A stretch of 64,000 nt of DNA from Okeanomitos corallinicola TIOX110 (lineage in GTDB: Bacteria > Cyanobacteriota > Cyanobacteriia > Cyanobacteriales > Nostocaceae), in assembly GCF_038050375.1 (NCBI RefSeq), contig NZ_CP150886.1:3265318-3329317 (forward strand), written 5' to 3'. Below are positions 47,601-58,040 of this stretch, piece by piece. Within the stretch, counting starts at the first letter, position 1; each line of letters starts with the position of its first letter. The notes under the pieces are model-generated. The model had not been told where the DNA came from, did not search any database, and worked only from the letters and a program-made list of their open reading frames with translations. Made by a program: the position numbers and the translations under genes.

Positions 47601-49012
47601 GGCTCTAAATACAAATTAAAATTTGACACTGCAATTTGTGAACTACCCGTAAGCAATTCACACCGGTCTTTTTGGGCATAATGCCAGATCAAGATAACGG
47701 TTTATATTGCTGAGAGTATAGCAAGTCTCTTCTCTCAACACACAATACCCAACACCCCACACCCCACTCACCCCTCACCCACCCAAAACGGTGGAGATTA
47801 TGCAGTGAGTAATAGGTTATCAGTGATAGGTAAAACAGTTGAAAGTCTTTTGTCTCTTGGGTTTGTCATGAGTTGAACTCTTAGTTGTTCTCACCCCTAA
47901 CATGGTAGAAAGTAGCAGTTTAAACTTGAAATTTGTAGTTAATATTTTCTGCCAATTTGGCAAGTGACAAACTTTCAACTCTTGACTTTCACAAAGATTG
48001 ATAAAAGCAGTTGTTAAGTGTTTAGCTATCTGCTTTCAGTTCAATGTCTCACAGCAGTTTGTGCCATCAGGTTATCTATTGCCTCACGGCTTTATGGCTT
48101 TCATTCCTACAACACGACAGCTAAAAACTAGAGTTGGAAGCTGACAATTTTAACTAAAATATCCAGTATTTATTACTACTGAATACTTAATGATTGACAA
48201 CTGGTAGATGCTAAATAATTACTTACTTCTTTCACGTTACTATATATTTACCAGGGAAATAAAAAACTATTTTAAATATATTTTAAAAACTTCAAGTTAA
48301 TTTTAGTAATAGTAGTGAAAATAACTGCCATTATCTCTGGCTTTAAATAAGTACCAAAGCAATTCTTATAAATGCTATAAATAATATTTTATCTTTAATT
48401 TTTTATACTGTAAATATAGTTACTAGCAAGACATTTTTACTAATTAAGTTTACTTTGCGTAAATCTATAATATGATAGATGTTTAATTCCTAAATATATA
48501 TTTAGGTTAAGCAATACTCAGTCTAAAATCCCTAAATACCTAAAGCTCTAAAATATTTAGATGTTTTTAGTTATCATTTGAGTATTACTATAGTGATTAA
48601 TGCAGCATATTGCAGGTAAATGAGGTGCAAATTATTTTAATTATGAATTTTTACACCAAAAGGGTTTTACTGCCGAAATACCAGGTCTGTGAGCATTCGC
48701 TGATAGCTATTGGTGTAACCTGCCACTAAGTATAAGCTGTTTGATAATGCTTAATTCAATTTTTTTCACCTTTACTGATGAATGATCGGGATAATTTAAT
48801 TTTTGGGAAAAGTAAGAGAACATAATTAATTAACAATGATATGGGTATTTTCTATAAATACTGAAATTGTTAAAATTTATAGGAGTATCTTAGTGAACAA
48901 AGTGAATGTGATATTTTTGTAAGCTCAACACTATTGATAGCAAGGATTTTACTCTCACTTTTTGTCTATTACCTGGTGAACATGACGATTTTTTATACTT
49001 ACTTACCAAACT
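47601..49012. other. 1.4-kb gene-free region
   Basis: No convincing protein or tRNA gene is seen. Features noted: a C-rich stretch of short repeats at about 47740-47790 (CCCAACACCCCACACCCCAC and on), very AT-rich DNA at 48160-48600, and a perfect 9-bp inverted repeat TTACACCAA/TTGGTGTAA (about 48650 and 48710) enclosing about 55 nt. It could hold a non-coding RNA or the long leader of the PATAN regulator or of rluD. Confidence 0.45.
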
Positions 49013-49933
49013 GTGACTGCCATTAATCTTTTAGTTCAAGAAAAAACTGAACGTCTGGATCGCTATCTGTCTGCGGAAATACCTGATTTATCTCGTTCTC
49101 GTGTTCAACAGTTAATTGAACAAGGTCATGTTTTACTGAATGATCAAATTTGCACATCAAAAAAAATAAATCTGAAAGTTGGCGATCGCATTAGTCTGGA
49201 AATTCCTGCTGTCCAACCGTTGGAGTTGGTAGCACAAGATATTCCTCTAGATATTCTCTACGAGGATGAGCAATTACTTATTCTCAATAAACCTGCTGGT
49301 TTGGTAGTTCACCCAGCACCTGGTCACGCAGATGGAACTTTAGTTAATGCTTTGTTGGCACATTGCCCTAATTTACCGGGAATTGGTGGTGTACAACGCC
49401 CTGGTATTGTTCACAGACTAGATAAAGATACCACTGGTGCGATCGCCATTGCGAAAACAGATATTGCATATCAGCATTTGCAAGCACAACTACAAGCAAA
49501 GACAGCCCGCAGAGAATATTTAGGGGTAGTTTATGGCGCGCCAAAAACTGAAAGTGGAACAGTAAATTTACCTATTGGTCGTCATCCCCAAGACCGCAAA
49601 AAAATGGCCATAGTTCCTGTAGAAGCAGGAGGGAGAATAGCTGTAACCCATTGGCAAGTGAAAGAAAGACTTGGGAATTACACTTTGATTCATTTTCAAC
49701 TAGAAACAGGACGCACCCATCAAATTCGTGTCCATAGTGCCAAAATTGGTCACCCCATTGTTGGTGATCCCGTTTATGGTTCTGGTCGTTCTGTCGGGGT
49801 GAATTTGCCCGGTCAAGCATTACACGCATGGCAACTCAAGCTGCAACATCCCATTTCCGGTAATTGGGTGGAAGTAACCGCACCCCCACCCCAGGCGTTG
49901 ACAAAGTTATTAGAAGTCCTTAGGCGTAGATAG
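49013..49933 (+). CDS. rluD: RluD-type 23S rRNA pseudouridine synthase
   Basis: A 306-aa enzyme with an N-terminal S4 RNA-binding domain (LDRYLSAEIPDLSRSRVQQL) and the catalytic RluA-family motif GIVHRLDKDTTGAIAIAKT, in which Asp attacks the uridine. ETGRTHQIRVHSAKIGHPI is the other conserved block. It isomerises uridines in 23S rRNA; RluD proper acts on helix 69, but RluA/RluC-type specificity cannot be fully excluded. The start is GTG 49013. Confidence 0.88.
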   Translation: MTAINLLVQEKTERLDRYLSAEIPDLSRSRVQQLIEQGHVLLNDQICTSKKINLKVGDRISLEIPAVQPLELVAQDIPLDILYEDEQLLILNKPAGLVVHPAPGHADGTLVNALLAHCPNLPGIGGVQRPGIVHRLDKDTTGAIAIAKTDIAYQHLQAQLQAKTARREYLGVVYGAPKTESGTVNLPIGRHPQDRKKMAIVPVEAGGRIAVTHWQVKERLGNYTLIHFQLETGRTHQIRVHSAKIGHPIVGDPVYGSGRSVGVNLPGQALHAWQLKLQHPISGNWVEVTAPPPQALTKLLEVLRRR

Positions 49934-50567
49934 TCAATATGGTGTTGCTAAGAAAAAACGGCGTAGTTTCTCGTCAAACTTTTGACTTCTAAATTTCGAA
50001 TTTAGACCTAAAAAATCCCCCCTGGGAGGTTAATTGAAGAATTTCCGCAAATATTTATAAATGTAAAATTTACATTACTTAATGAAAACCCAGTCATCTA
50101 ACTATGTCCGCAAAATAACTGTAACTTAGTGTTGGTATATTTTTGCCAGATTATTAAATGAATATAAAACCTGGAAAATATTTGTTTTTTCGAGCCTTAT
50201 ATAAAGTTATGTAACAAAAATTAGGAATATTTAGGGCGCATAGTTCTTATATGTAAGGGATTTGAGGCTTTTCTTATTGCTGTAACTTATTTCTTCATAA
50301 TTTGTAACAAACAAAGTATCTATAGCGGTGTATAAACATAATCGGAAGGGGTTAAAAAATAGAGCAAAGTTAAATGAGATAGCTAATCAGAAAAGCTTAG
50401 TGAGTCTCTCATAAAGTTAACTTCGCTTCTCATAATTTCCACCTCCAGAAAGATGACAGACTAAATCAAGAACTATTGAGCTTTTAGTTTGTTGTCCAGT
50501 CCAAATTGATAAAACGAAAGTTTTAATCAGCACATCTCTCAACTAAGTAATTAGGAGATTAGAGTCC
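49934..50567. promoter_or_regulatory. Upstream region and leader of the cpc operon
   Basis: 634 bp without a gene precede cpcB. It is AT-rich and must hold the strong, light-controlled cpc promoter and leader. A good ribosome-binding site (TAGGAGAT) lies 11 bp before the cpcB ATG. No phycoerythrocyanin (pec) genes lie upstream, unlike Anabaena PCC 7120. I could not place a -10 box with confidence. Confidence 0.6.
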
Positions 50568-51089
50568 ATGACATTAGATGTATTTTCCAAAGTTGTTTCC
50601 CAAGCTGACGCTAGAGGCGAATTCTTAAGCACCGAACAACTAGATGCTTTAACCGCAGTTGTTAAAGAAGGTAACAAGCGTTTAGACACAGTTAACCGCA
50701 TCACAAGCAACGCTTCTGCGATTGTTACTAACGCTGCTCGTGCTTTGTTTGAAGAACAGCCCCAATTGATTGCTCCTGGTGGTAACGCTTACACCAACCG
50801 TCGTATGGCTGCTTGTCTACGCGACATGGAAATCATCTTACGCTATGTTACCTATGCTGCAATAGCTGGTGACGCTAGTGTTCTCGATGACCGTTGCTTA
50901 AATGGCTTACGTGAAACCTACCAAGCTTTGGGTACTCCTGGTGCTTCCGTAGCTGTTGGTGTTGGCAAAATGAAAGAAGCTGCTATCAATATCGTTAACG
51001 ATCCTAACGGTATCACTAAAGGTGATTGCAGTTCTTTAGTTGCTGAATTGGCTGGCTACTTTGATCGTGCAGCAGCAGCTGTTGCTTAA
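50568..51089 (+). CDS. cpcB: Phycocyanin beta subunit (cpcB)
   Basis: A 173-aa phycobiliprotein. It starts [20 protein letters not shown] and carries both phycocyanobilin-binding Cys: the Cys-84 equivalent in [17 protein letters not shown] and the Cys-155 equivalent in [20 protein letters not shown]. The nearby Asn (NAYTNRR) is the usual gamma-N-methylated residue. With CpcA it forms the hexameric discs of phycobilisome rods. It is the first gene of cpcBACDEFG and is separated from cpcA by 87 bp with a strong AGGAG site. Confidence 0.97.
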   Translation: MTLDVFSKVVSQADARGEFLSTEQLDALTAVVKEGNKRLDTVNRITSNASAIVTNAARALFEEQPQLIAPGGNAYTNRRMAACLRDMEIILRYVTYAAIAGDASVLDDRCLNGLRETYQALGTPGASVAVGVGKMKEAAINIVNDPNGITKGDCSSLVAELAGYFDRAAAAVA

Positions 51090-51176
51090 TCAATAAGTAC
51101 AAACGTACAAACAGTCCAGAGCTAAACATCTAGCTCTTCCAACAACATAAGAAACCAATCTAGGAGAATTTAAACC

Positions 51177-51665
51177 ATGAAAACCCCAATTACCGAAGCT
51201 ATCGCAGCTGCTGATACCCAAGGACGTTTTTTGAGCAACACCGAATTACAAGCTGTTAACGGTCGTTTTGATCGTGCAGTTGCCAGCATGGAAGCTGCTC
51301 GTGGTTTGACAGCTAACGCTCAAAAACTAATTGATGGTGCTACCCAAGCTGTATACACCAAATTCCCTTACACCACCTCTACCCCTGGTAATCAGTTTGC
51401 TGCTGATGCTCGTGGTAAGTCCAAGTGCGCTCGTGACGTTGGTCACTACCTACGCATCGTTACTTACAGCTTAGTTGCTGGTGGTACAGGTCCTTTGGAT
51501 GAGTTCTTGATTGCTGGTTTGGCAGAAATCAACAGCGCATTTGATTTGTCTCCTAGCTGGTATGTAGAAGCTTTGAAATATATCAAAGCTAACCATGGTT
51601 TGGGCGGTCAAGCTGCTAATGAAGCTAACACCTATCTTGACTACGCAATCAACGCTCTTAGCTAG
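51177..51665 (+). CDS. cpcA: Phycocyanin alpha subunit (cpcA)
   Basis: A 162-aa phycobiliprotein with the single bilin-binding Cys in [20 protein letters not shown] and the conserved end [20 protein letters not shown] followed by [14 protein letters not shown]. Sequence and order identify phycocyanin rather than phycoerythrocyanin alpha. CpcE/CpcF, encoded downstream, attach its bilin. A large hairpin structure follows the stop codon, probably setting the ratio of subunits to linkers. Confidence 0.97.
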   Translation: MKTPITEAIAAADTQGRFLSNTELQAVNGRFDRAVASMEAARGLTANAQKLIDGATQAVYTKFPYTTSTPGNQFAADARGKSKCARDVGHYLRIVTYSLVAGGTGPLDEFLIAGLAEINSAFDLSPSWYVEALKYIKANHGLGGQAANEANTYLDYAINALS

Positions 51666-51674
51666 ATAGCTTCT

Positions 51675-51797
51675 TGCCCGGAGAGGGGTACAAATGCTGG
51701 ATGAAATTATCCCTTCGGGGTTAATCAGTTGTTCGTGGGGAATTAAAACTCCCGATGCTGGACTGAATCACCTAGCAGTTGGATCTCGCTCCGGGCA
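51675..51797 (+). promoter_or_regulatory. Structured attenuator/processing element between cpcA and cpcC
   Basis: A perfect 9-bp pair, TGCCCGGAG (51675-51683) and CTCCGGGCA (51789-51797), closes a region of about 120 nt that itself contains hairpins: CCC-TTCG-GGG near 51711-51720 and GGGAATTAAAACTCCC further on. No long T tract follows. Such structures after cpcBA are known to let short, abundant cpcBA transcripts build up while fewer transcripts read into the linker genes. Confidence 0.75.
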
Positions 51798-51989
51798 TAG
51801 TTTTATGTCTGTTAGGTCACAGATGACAGGTGATAGTAAAGAAGACGGGAGTGATTAACTCTGACTAGTGAATTTCTCTTGACTTTATGTCTAAACTCCC
51901 TGATCCGTTACTATAAGTGACAAAAAATCAACTTGATACAAACAGCAATTGCTAAAAAAACTACATTGCTAGTCAAAAGGTAAAGAAAA

Positions 51990-52850
51990 ATGGCAATTAC
52001 TACAGCAGCATCCAGGCTAGGAACAGAGCCTTTTAGCGACGCAAGTCGAATTGAACTGCGTCCTAACGCCAGCCGCGAAGAAGTGGAATTGGTAATCCGT
52101 ACCGTTTATCGGCAAGTTTTAGGAAACGACTATATATTGGCATCAGACCGCCTTATCAGTGCAGAATCACTTTTGCGCGACGGGAGTCTGACAGTACGCG
52201 AGTTTGTACGGACTGTGGCTAAGTCTGAACTCTACAAATCTAAATTTTTCTATAACAGTTTCCAAACTCGGTTAATAGAACTCAACTATAAACATTTGTT
52301 GGGTCGCGCTCCATACAGTGAGTCTGAGGTTACATACCACTTAGACTTATATATTAACGAGGGCTACGATGCGGAGATTGACTCTTACATTGATTCTATT
52401 GAGTATCAAAATAGCTTCGGCGAAAATGTAGTACCTTACTACCGTGGTTTTGATACTCAACCAGGTCAAACTATGGCTGGTTTTAATCGGATGTTCCGTT
52501 TATACCGGGGTTACGCTAACAGTGACACATCCCAGGTGGAAGGAAATAGGTCTCGGTTAGCGAGAGAATTAGCAAGTAACAAAGTATCCTCAATTGTTGG
52601 TCCATCTGGATCAAACGACAACTGGGGTTTCCGTGCAACTGCGGATAATGCCCCCAAACAAAACTTAGGTAATGCTGTAGGGCAATCGGATCGCGTTTAC
52701 CGAATTGAAGTAGCAGGCATTCGCAATCCAGGATACCCCAGCGTGCGGCGGAGCAGCACAGCATTTATAGTACCTTACGAGCGTCTTTCTGACAAGATTC
52801 AGCAAATTCACAGACAAGGCGGAAAAATTGTCAGCATTACATCTACGTAA
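51990..52850 (+). CDS. cpcC: Phycobilisome rod linker (cpcC)
   Basis: A 286-aa linker with an N-terminal PBS-linker domain (about residues 18-150, with [20 protein letters not shown] and [17 protein letters not shown]) and a C-terminal CpcD-like domain (about 230-285, [11 protein letters not shown]... and [17 protein letters not shown]). It joins phycocyanin hexamers in the rods and tunes their absorption. It is the first gene after the attenuator; cpcD follows 50 bp later. Confidence 0.95.
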   Translation: MAITTAASRLGTEPFSDASRIELRPNASREEVELVIRTVYRQVLGNDYILASDRLISAESLLRDGSLTVREFVRTVAKSELYKSKFFYNSFQTRLIELNYKHLLGRAPYSESEVTYHLDLYINEGYDAEIDSYIDSIEYQNSFGENVVPYYRGFDTQPGQTMAGFNRMFRLYRGYANSDTSQVEGNRSRLARELASNKVSSIVGPSGSNDNWGFRATADNAPKQNLGNAVGQSDRVYRIEVAGIRNPGYPSVRRSSTAFIVPYERLSDKIQQIHRQGGKIVSITST

Positions 52851-52900
52851 GGTAGAGTGCTGTTTTCCGGCATCATCCATCAACAGGAGATTTACAAGTA

Positions 52901-53137
52901 ATGTTTGGTCAAACAACACTTGGTGCTAGTAGCGTTTCTTCATCTGCAAGTCGTGTATTTCGTTACGAAGTTGTAGGCTTAAAGCAAAACCAAGAAACTG
53001 ACAAGAATAAATTCAACATTCGCCGTAGTGGTAGCGTATTTATTACCGTACCCTACAGCCGGATGAACGAAGAGATGCAGCGTATTAACCGTCTAGGTGG
53101 CAAAATCGTTAAGATTGAGTCATTAGCAGTAGAGTAA
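52901..53137 (+). CDS. cpcD: Phycobilisome small rod-capping linker (cpcD)
   Basis: A 78-aa protein made of one CpcD domain (FRYEVVGLKQNQETDKNKF, then MQRINRLGGKIVKIESL). It caps the outer end of phycocyanin rods and limits their length. It is preceded by CAGGAGAT and followed by cpcE after 16 bp. Confidence 0.96.
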   Translation: MFGQTTLGASSVSSSASRVFRYEVVGLKQNQETDKNKFNIRRSGSVFITVPYSRMNEEMQRINRLGGKIVKIESLAVE

Positions 53138-53153
53138 AACTAAAGCCCTGGTA

Positions 53154-53978
53154 ATGATAGAACCCACTACGTCAGAATATTCTGCCGAAAATGGGGCGCA
53201 GTTGACACCAGAGCAAGCCATAGCTAACCTGCAATCATCAGATTTAAGTCTCCGCTATTATGCCGCTTGGTGGTTGGGTAAGTTTCGAGTCAGTCAGCCA
53301 GAAGTTGTTAACGCACTCATTACAGCGTTAGCAGATGAAGCTGATAAAACAGAACTAGGAGGTTATCCACTCCGCAGAAATGCAGCCAGAGCCTTGGGGA
53401 AATTGGGCAACCCTAAAGCAATATCTGGATTGATTAAGTGTTTGGAATGCTCCGATTTTTATGTACGTGAAGCAGCAGCCCAGTCTTTAGGAATGCTTGG
53501 TGCTAAAGCAGCAGTACCTACACTAATCACAATGCTAGATGGGGGTGTGGCCAAGGCCGTGCAAGTAATAGGCCGCCCCCATCTAACCCAACCATATCAG
53601 GCAGTGTTAGAAGCCTTGGGAGCTATTGTTGCAACTGAGGCTATTTCCCTAATTCAGCCTTTTCTAGAGCATCCAGTCCCACGGGTACAATGCTCGGCAG
53701 CTAGGGCTATGTATCAACTTACCCAAGATTCTCAGTATGGAGAATTCCTGGTGACAATGATGCAAAAAAGTGATCTGAAATTGCGGCGTGCAATTTTGGG
53801 GGATTTGGGAGCAATTGGGTATATGGCAGCTGCTGAGGCGATCGCCCATGCTCAGGCAGAAAATAGTTTTAAACTCATGGCATTGAAGGGCTTGCTAGAA
53901 CATCAACTAACTGATAAGTCAGAATCTATTTCTGATCAGGCAGTCCGAGTCATGAACTTGATGGATTCACTATTGTAG
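53154..53978 (+). CDS. cpcE: Phycocyanobilin lyase subunit CpcE
   Basis: A 274-aa HEAT-repeat protein (for example RRNAARALGKLGNPKAISGL and VREAAAQSLGMLGAKAAV). With CpcF it forms the heterodimeric lyase that attaches phycocyanobilin to Cys-84 of CpcA. Length and position in the cpc operon are standard. A 79-bp heptamer-repeat region separates it from cpcF. Confidence 0.95.
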   Translation: MIEPTTSEYSAENGAQLTPEQAIANLQSSDLSLRYYAAWWLGKFRVSQPEVVNALITALADEADKTELGGYPLRRNAARALGKLGNPKAISGLIKCLECSDFYVREAAAQSLGMLGAKAAVPTLITMLDGGVAKAVQVIGRPHLTQPYQAVLEALGAIVATEAISLIQPFLEHPVPRVQCSAARAMYQLTQDSQYGEFLVTMMQKSDLKLRRAILGDLGAIGYMAAAEAIAHAQAENSFKLMALKGLLEHQLTDKSESISDQAVRVMNLMDSLL

Positions 53979-53980
53979 TC

Positions 53981-54058
53981 AGTGGTCATTAGCTGTTAGT
54001 CATTAGTCAAATGATTAATAACCAATGATTGTTGACTATTAATTATTGATTTTTGACC
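53981..54058. repeat. GTCATTAG/TGACTATT short tandem repeats between cpcE and cpcF
   Basis: Degenerate heptamers (GGTCATTAGCTGTTAGTCATT and then mirrored AATGATTGTTGACTATTAATT) fill the gap between the two lyase genes. The two halves can pair partly. They run right up to the cpcF ATG, so they may affect its translation. Confidence 0.6.
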
Positions 54059-54059
54059 A

Positions 54060-54680
54060 ATGACTGAGGAACTAATTAATGCTGTTGCCTTAGCAGAAAC
54101 ACCAACGCAAATGGTGACAGCAGTAACAAATTTGGCAGCAGCTAAAGATCCAGCGGCTATTCCCACATTGATTGCTGTTTTTGGTTATAACAACCCAGCA
54201 GCAGCAGTGTTAGCTGTAGCCGGACTTACAGAATTGGGTGAAATTGCAGTACCCCAATTACTAGAACAAATTGATGATTATAACTATGGCGCACGGGCTT
54301 ATTCGATTCGCACTTTAGCAGCGATCGCAGATCCCCGTGCTTTAGATGTGTTAGCCACTACCGCAGCTACAGACTTCGCGCCTAGTGTGCGCCGTGCTGC
54401 TGCTAAAGGTCTAGGAAACTTAAACTGGACTAAATTAGCCTTGGCTGAAAGTCAAAGTGCCATTAATCGCGCTTTAGAAACATTACTGTTTATTTGCCAG
54501 GATACCGACTGGTCAATTCGTTATGCGGCTATTGTCGGGTTACAGTCCTTGGCAAAAATTACCCCAGTGAGGGAAGTGATTGTGCAGCAGTTCCAAAAAA
54601 TGCTCACTGATGACACTGAAAAAGCTATTCGCGCTCGTGTCCAATTGGCTACTCACAGCTTGGAATTAACAGCTAGTTAA
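54060..54680 (+). CDS. cpcF: Phycocyanobilin lyase subunit CpcF
   Basis: A 206-aa HEAT-repeat protein ([34 protein letters not shown]). It is the partner of CpcE in bilin transfer to CpcA. No classical ribosome-binding site is visible before the ATG, because short tandem repeats lie there. It is followed by cpcG after 38 bp. Confidence 0.94.
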   Translation: MTEELINAVALAETPTQMVTAVTNLAAAKDPAAIPTLIAVFGYNNPAAAVLAVAGLTELGEIAVPQLLEQIDDYNYGARAYSIRTLAAIADPRALDVLATTAATDFAPSVRRAAAKGLGNLNWTKLALAESQSAINRALETLLFICQDTDWSIRYAAIVGLQSLAKITPVREVIVQQFQKMLTDDTEKAIRARVQLATHSLELTAS

Positions 54681-54718
54681 TTTTACCCGTAATACCACAA
54701 AACAAGGTAAAAGTAAAG

Positions 54719-55558
54719 ATGTCAATACCACTTTTAGAATATTCTCCTTCTTCACAAAATCAGCGTGTAGAAGGTTACGAAGTACCTAACGAAGATACTC
54801 CAACTATTTATAAACTCACCTCCGCTACCCTAGCCACTGATGTTGATGAGATCATTTGGGCAGGATATCGGCAGATTTTTAGTGAACATCTGATTCTCAG
54901 CAGCTATCGGCAAAAATTTTTAGAATCTCAACTACGAAATCAGGCAATTAACATCCGTGATTTTATCCGGGGCTTGGGTAAGTCAGAAGTTTTCCGTAGT
55001 CAAGTAGCAGATGTTAATTCTAACTATCGCTTAGTTGATTTAATTCTTCAGAGATTTTTAGGTAGGAAATCCTACAACAAAAAAGAAGAGATCGCTTGGT
55101 CTATTGTCATTGCCACCAAAGGCGTACATGGTTTTATTGATGCCTTATTAGACTCTGAGGAGTACCTAGAAAACTTTGGCGACGATATCGTACCTTACCA
55201 ACGCCGTCGTTATCAAGGTAGACCATTTAACCTAGTTAATCCTCGTTACAGTGACTACTGGCGCAATGCTCAAAGTATGCGCTCTATTGGTACTCGTTCG
55301 TTCTACAACATCCGCACTTCAGGATCTCTCACCACTGAAGATATTCGCAAAGCTATTCCAGCTGGTTTCTTTGCTATGGCAGGAAATATCATCACTCCAG
55401 AACGCAACTACCAAAGAACTATTGCTTCTGTGACTTCTCAGGTGAAAACCATGGAAATTCCTGACACTAGCAGGGAACTTACCACAGAGGAAGTAACAAT
55501 AAAACCCGTAGCTGTTTCTCTACCTTATAACTATATCCCTAGTATTGCTAAAAATTAG
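54719..55558 (+). CDS. cpcG1: Phycobilisome rod-core linker, first CpcG
   Basis: A 279-aa rod-core linker with the PBS-linker domain in residues about 25-180 ([57 protein letters not shown]). The C-terminal third is variable and should bind the allophycocyanin core. It is the first of three tandem paralogues; different CpcG proteins fix where rods dock on the core. Confidence 0.95.
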   Translation: MSIPLLEYSPSSQNQRVEGYEVPNEDTPTIYKLTSATLATDVDEIIWAGYRQIFSEHLILSSYRQKFLESQLRNQAINIRDFIRGLGKSEVFRSQVADVNSNYRLVDLILQRFLGRKSYNKKEEIAWSIVIATKGVHGFIDALLDSEEYLENFGDDIVPYQRRRYQGRPFNLVNPRYSDYWRNAQSMRSIGTRSFYNIRTSGSLTTEDIRKAIPAGFFAMAGNIITPERNYQRTIASVTSQVKTMEIPDTSRELTTEEVTIKPVAVSLPYNYIPSIAKN

Positions 55559-55626
55559 TAGCAGGGAATAGGTGACAGAAGGAATTTGAGCAATTACCCA
55601 TTACCAACTTACAAACATTCTAAAAT

Positions 55627-56370
55627 ATGGCACTACCTTTACTAGAATACAAACCCAGTTCTCAAAATCAACGAGTACCTGGTTACGAAGTACCCAACGA
55701 GGACACCCCCAGAATTTACCGCAGTGAAGATTACAGTTTTAGCGGTGACGCTGAAGAGTTAATTTGGGCAGCTTATCGTCAACTGTTTAGCGAACACGTG
55801 ATTTTGAAATTCTACCGTCAAGGTAATTTAGAATCTCAGGTCAAAAACAAAACTATTACTGTTCGTGACTTTATCCGGGGTTTAGCTAAATCGGAAGCTT
55901 TTAAGAGTTTGGTAATTCAAACTAACTCCAATTACCGCTTAGTAGAAATTGGACTCAAGCGGTTGTTAGGTCGTGCGCCTTACAACAAGGATGAAGAAAT
56001 CGCTTGGTCAATTAAAATTGCTACCAGCGGTTGGGATGGTTTTGTTGATGTTTTGATTGATTCTGAAGAGTATCAAAGCAGTTTTGGTGAAAATATAGTT
56101 CCTTACCAACGTCGTCGTTATAAAGACAGACCTTTTAACTTGGTAACACCTCGTTATGCTGACTACTGGCGCGACAAGCTAGAAGATGCACGGTACAAAC
56201 CTGGTAGTATCAGTGATTTCATGAAAATGGCTGCTGCTGCTAGTATCAGAACCGTTACTTACACACCTGTTAGCACCGCTAACATTAACATTCCCAACAC
56301 CACCAGAGAAACTATTCCCGCGGGTGTTCCTGTTTCTATTAGTCCTAGTGCTAGTTTTCCCGTTCGTTAA
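55627..56370 (+). CDS. cpcG2: Phycobilisome rod-core linker, second CpcG
   Basis: A 247-aa CpcG paralogue with the same linker domain ([20 protein letters not shown] and [20 protein letters not shown]) and a shorter C-terminal tail than the first copy. Numbering follows order here and need not match other species. Confidence 0.94.
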   Translation: MALPLLEYKPSSQNQRVPGYEVPNEDTPRIYRSEDYSFSGDAEELIWAAYRQLFSEHVILKFYRQGNLESQVKNKTITVRDFIRGLAKSEAFKSLVIQTNSNYRLVEIGLKRLLGRAPYNKDEEIAWSIKIATSGWDGFVDVLIDSEEYQSSFGENIVPYQRRRYKDRPFNLVTPRYADYWRDKLEDARYKPGSISDFMKMAAAASIRTVTYTPVSTANINIPNTTRETIPAGVPVSISPSASFPVR

Positions 56371-56489
56371 ATCTCTTTGGGTATGTAACCTAATGGGAGA
56401 AAATAGTTAAAGTGTGAATTGGGAATTTGAGTAATCAAACCTAATTCTGTTTTCAAAGTCAAATTTATTTACAAGAGGAAAGACGCAGC

Positions 56490-57251
56490 ATGGCACTGCC
56501 ATTACTTCAATATAAACCAACTACTCAAAATAACCGTGTGAGCAGCTTCGGTGTTGCTGACCAAAATGAAGATACCCCTTATGTCTACCGTGTAGAAGAT
56601 GTTAGTTCCTACACTGATATTCAAGGTATTATTTGGGCATCCTATCGTCAAGTTTTCAGCGAACATGAGATTCTCAAGTTTAACCGTCAAGGTACTCTAG
56701 AATCTCAACTAAAAAATGGTTCTTTGTCTGTTAAAGACTTTATCCGTGGTTTAGCTAAGTCTGAAGCTTTCTATCGTTTAGTTGTTTCTGTTAACAACAA
56801 CTATCGTTTGGTAGATATTGTTCTCAAGCGCCTTTTGGGTCGTTCTGCTTACAACAAAGAAGAAGAAATTGCTTGGTCTATCGTTATTGGTACTAAGGGT
56901 TTTAGTGGCTTCGTTGATGCTTTAGTAGATAGCGAAGAGTATGACCAAAGCTTCGGTGATAACACCGTTCCTTACCAACGTAAACGGATGGAAGGTCGTC
57001 CTTACAATTTGGTGACACCTCGCTATGGTGTGGACTTCCAAGAAACAGCAGGTACAGTCAGAACCGACTGGCGATTTGTGTTGGAAAACTTCTATACTGC
57101 CAAAGCCAAAACAAAACGTCTCCAAGAAGGTGATCCTAGCAAATATGCAGATATGGCTGCATCCTTGTCTGGTAAAGGTAACTATGCACAAAAAATCTCT
57201 GCTTTTGACATTGATTATTTGAATGCAGTTCCTTATCGTGGTAAACGCTAA
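56490..57251 (+). CDS. cpcG3: Phycobilisome rod-core linker, third CpcG
   Basis: A 253-aa CpcG paralogue ([40 protein letters not shown]) whose tail differs clearly ([13 protein letters not shown]-like region and [20 protein letters not shown]). It has a good ribosome-binding site (GAGGAAAG) and 119 bp of its own upstream sequence. It ends the cpc operon; a long hairpin follows. PCC 7120 has four such genes, here I count three. Confidence 0.94.
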   Translation: MALPLLQYKPTTQNNRVSSFGVADQNEDTPYVYRVEDVSSYTDIQGIIWASYRQVFSEHEILKFNRQGTLESQLKNGSLSVKDFIRGLAKSEAFYRLVVSVNNNYRLVDIVLKRLLGRSAYNKEEEIAWSIVIGTKGFSGFVDALVDSEEYDQSFGDNTVPYQRKRMEGRPYNLVTPRYGVDFQETAGTVRTDWRFVLENFYTAKAKTKRLQEGDPSKYADMAASLSGKGNYAQKISAFDIDYLNAVPYRGKR

Positions 57252-57279
57252 GATTGGTAATTTGATTACCTGAATTTTC

Positions 57280-57361
57280 GGGTCTGGTTTTTACATTAGT
57301 ATGATAACGGGTTGGCGGTTTTTCTGTGAGCTAGTTATGATGTTAGGTGAAAACTAGACCC
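57280..57361. terminator. Long stem-loop after the cpc operon
   Basis: GGGTCTGGTTTT (57280-57291) pairs with AAAACTAGACCC (57350-57361) at 11 of 12 positions plus one possible G-U, leaving a 58-nt loop. It sits about 30 bp after the last cpcG. It has no clean T tract, so it may be an RNA-stabilising end or a small structured RNA instead of a classic terminator. Confidence 0.5.
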
Positions 57362-57420
57362 TTAGTTGTTGGTGATTGGTGAGAGGAAAATAGAATTTTT
57401 TTAATTATTAATTATTTACT

Positions 57421-58038
57421 ATGGAACAGAGACTAAATCAGGAACAGTTAAATCAAATTATCGCCGAAGTTCAAGCATTACAGTTAAAACAAGAAGGTGA
57501 ATTTAATCAAGAACAAATTCAGCAAATTTTACAAGAGTTGAATTTACCACCAGAATTGTTGGATGAGGCTTTAGTGCAGTTAAAGCGTCGTCAAGCTTTG
57601 GAAGTACAACAACGCCGGAATAAAATGATTGCGTTTGGTGTGGTTGGGACAATTATTATTACTATTGGTGGTTTGGTATTTTTTAATCAAAAAAATGCTT
57701 CTTTATTAGCTAATGTTTCTGCCCAACAAGATAAAATTACTTTAGCTAATGAGAATCAAATAAATAGTGTTTCTCGTCAATCTAATCCTGAACTTTTTTA
57801 TCGTGTAACTTTGAAAGATGCACCGATAGGTAAAAAGCTTTCTTTGGGTTGTAATTGGATTAATCCTAGTGGTGAAATTGTTAAACAAAATAGTTATCAA
57901 ACTAAAGATGTAACAACTACAATTTGGAATACTCGTTGTCGTTATACTATTAATTCTTCTGCACCTGTGGGTAATTGGCAGGTGGAAATGTTGTTGGGTG
58001 GGAGGAAGATTAGTGAGGAATCTTTTGTGGTTAAATAG
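57421..58038 (+). CDS. Membrane-anchored hypothetical protein
   Basis: A 205-aa protein. Residues 1-65 are Gln/Glu-rich and helical, ending in a basic stretch (KRRQALEVQQRRNK). One membrane helix follows (about 66-88, IAFGVVGTIIITIGGLVFF), then an outer domain of about 90 residues with beta-type patterns and two Cys (LSLGCNWINPSG, WNTRCRYTI) that may form a disulfide. The outer part loosely recalls DUF3859-like domains; this is not firm. It ends 2 bp before the asparagine-synthetase-like gene, so it is probably part of the same operon. Confidence 0.65.
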   Translation: MEQRLNQEQLNQIIAEVQALQLKQEGEFNQEQIQQILQELNLPPELLDEALVQLKRRQALEVQQRRNKMIAFGVVGTIIITIGGLVFFNQKNASLLANVSAQQDKITLANENQINSVSRQSNPELFYRVTLKDAPIGKKLSLGCNWINPSGEIVKQNSYQTKDVTTTIWNTRCRYTINSSAPVGNWQVEMLLGGRKISEESFVVK

Positions 58039-58040
58039 TT

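Noticed and set aside
48640-48740. Cobalamin riboswitch, prompted by an ACCTGCCACT string
   Set aside because: The other conserved B12-riboswitch boxes are missing and the downstream gene (rluD) is unrelated to B12.
51884-51989. Separate promoter for cpcC
   Set aside because: No convincing -10/-35 elements were seen; partial read-through past the hairpin explains linker expression more simply.
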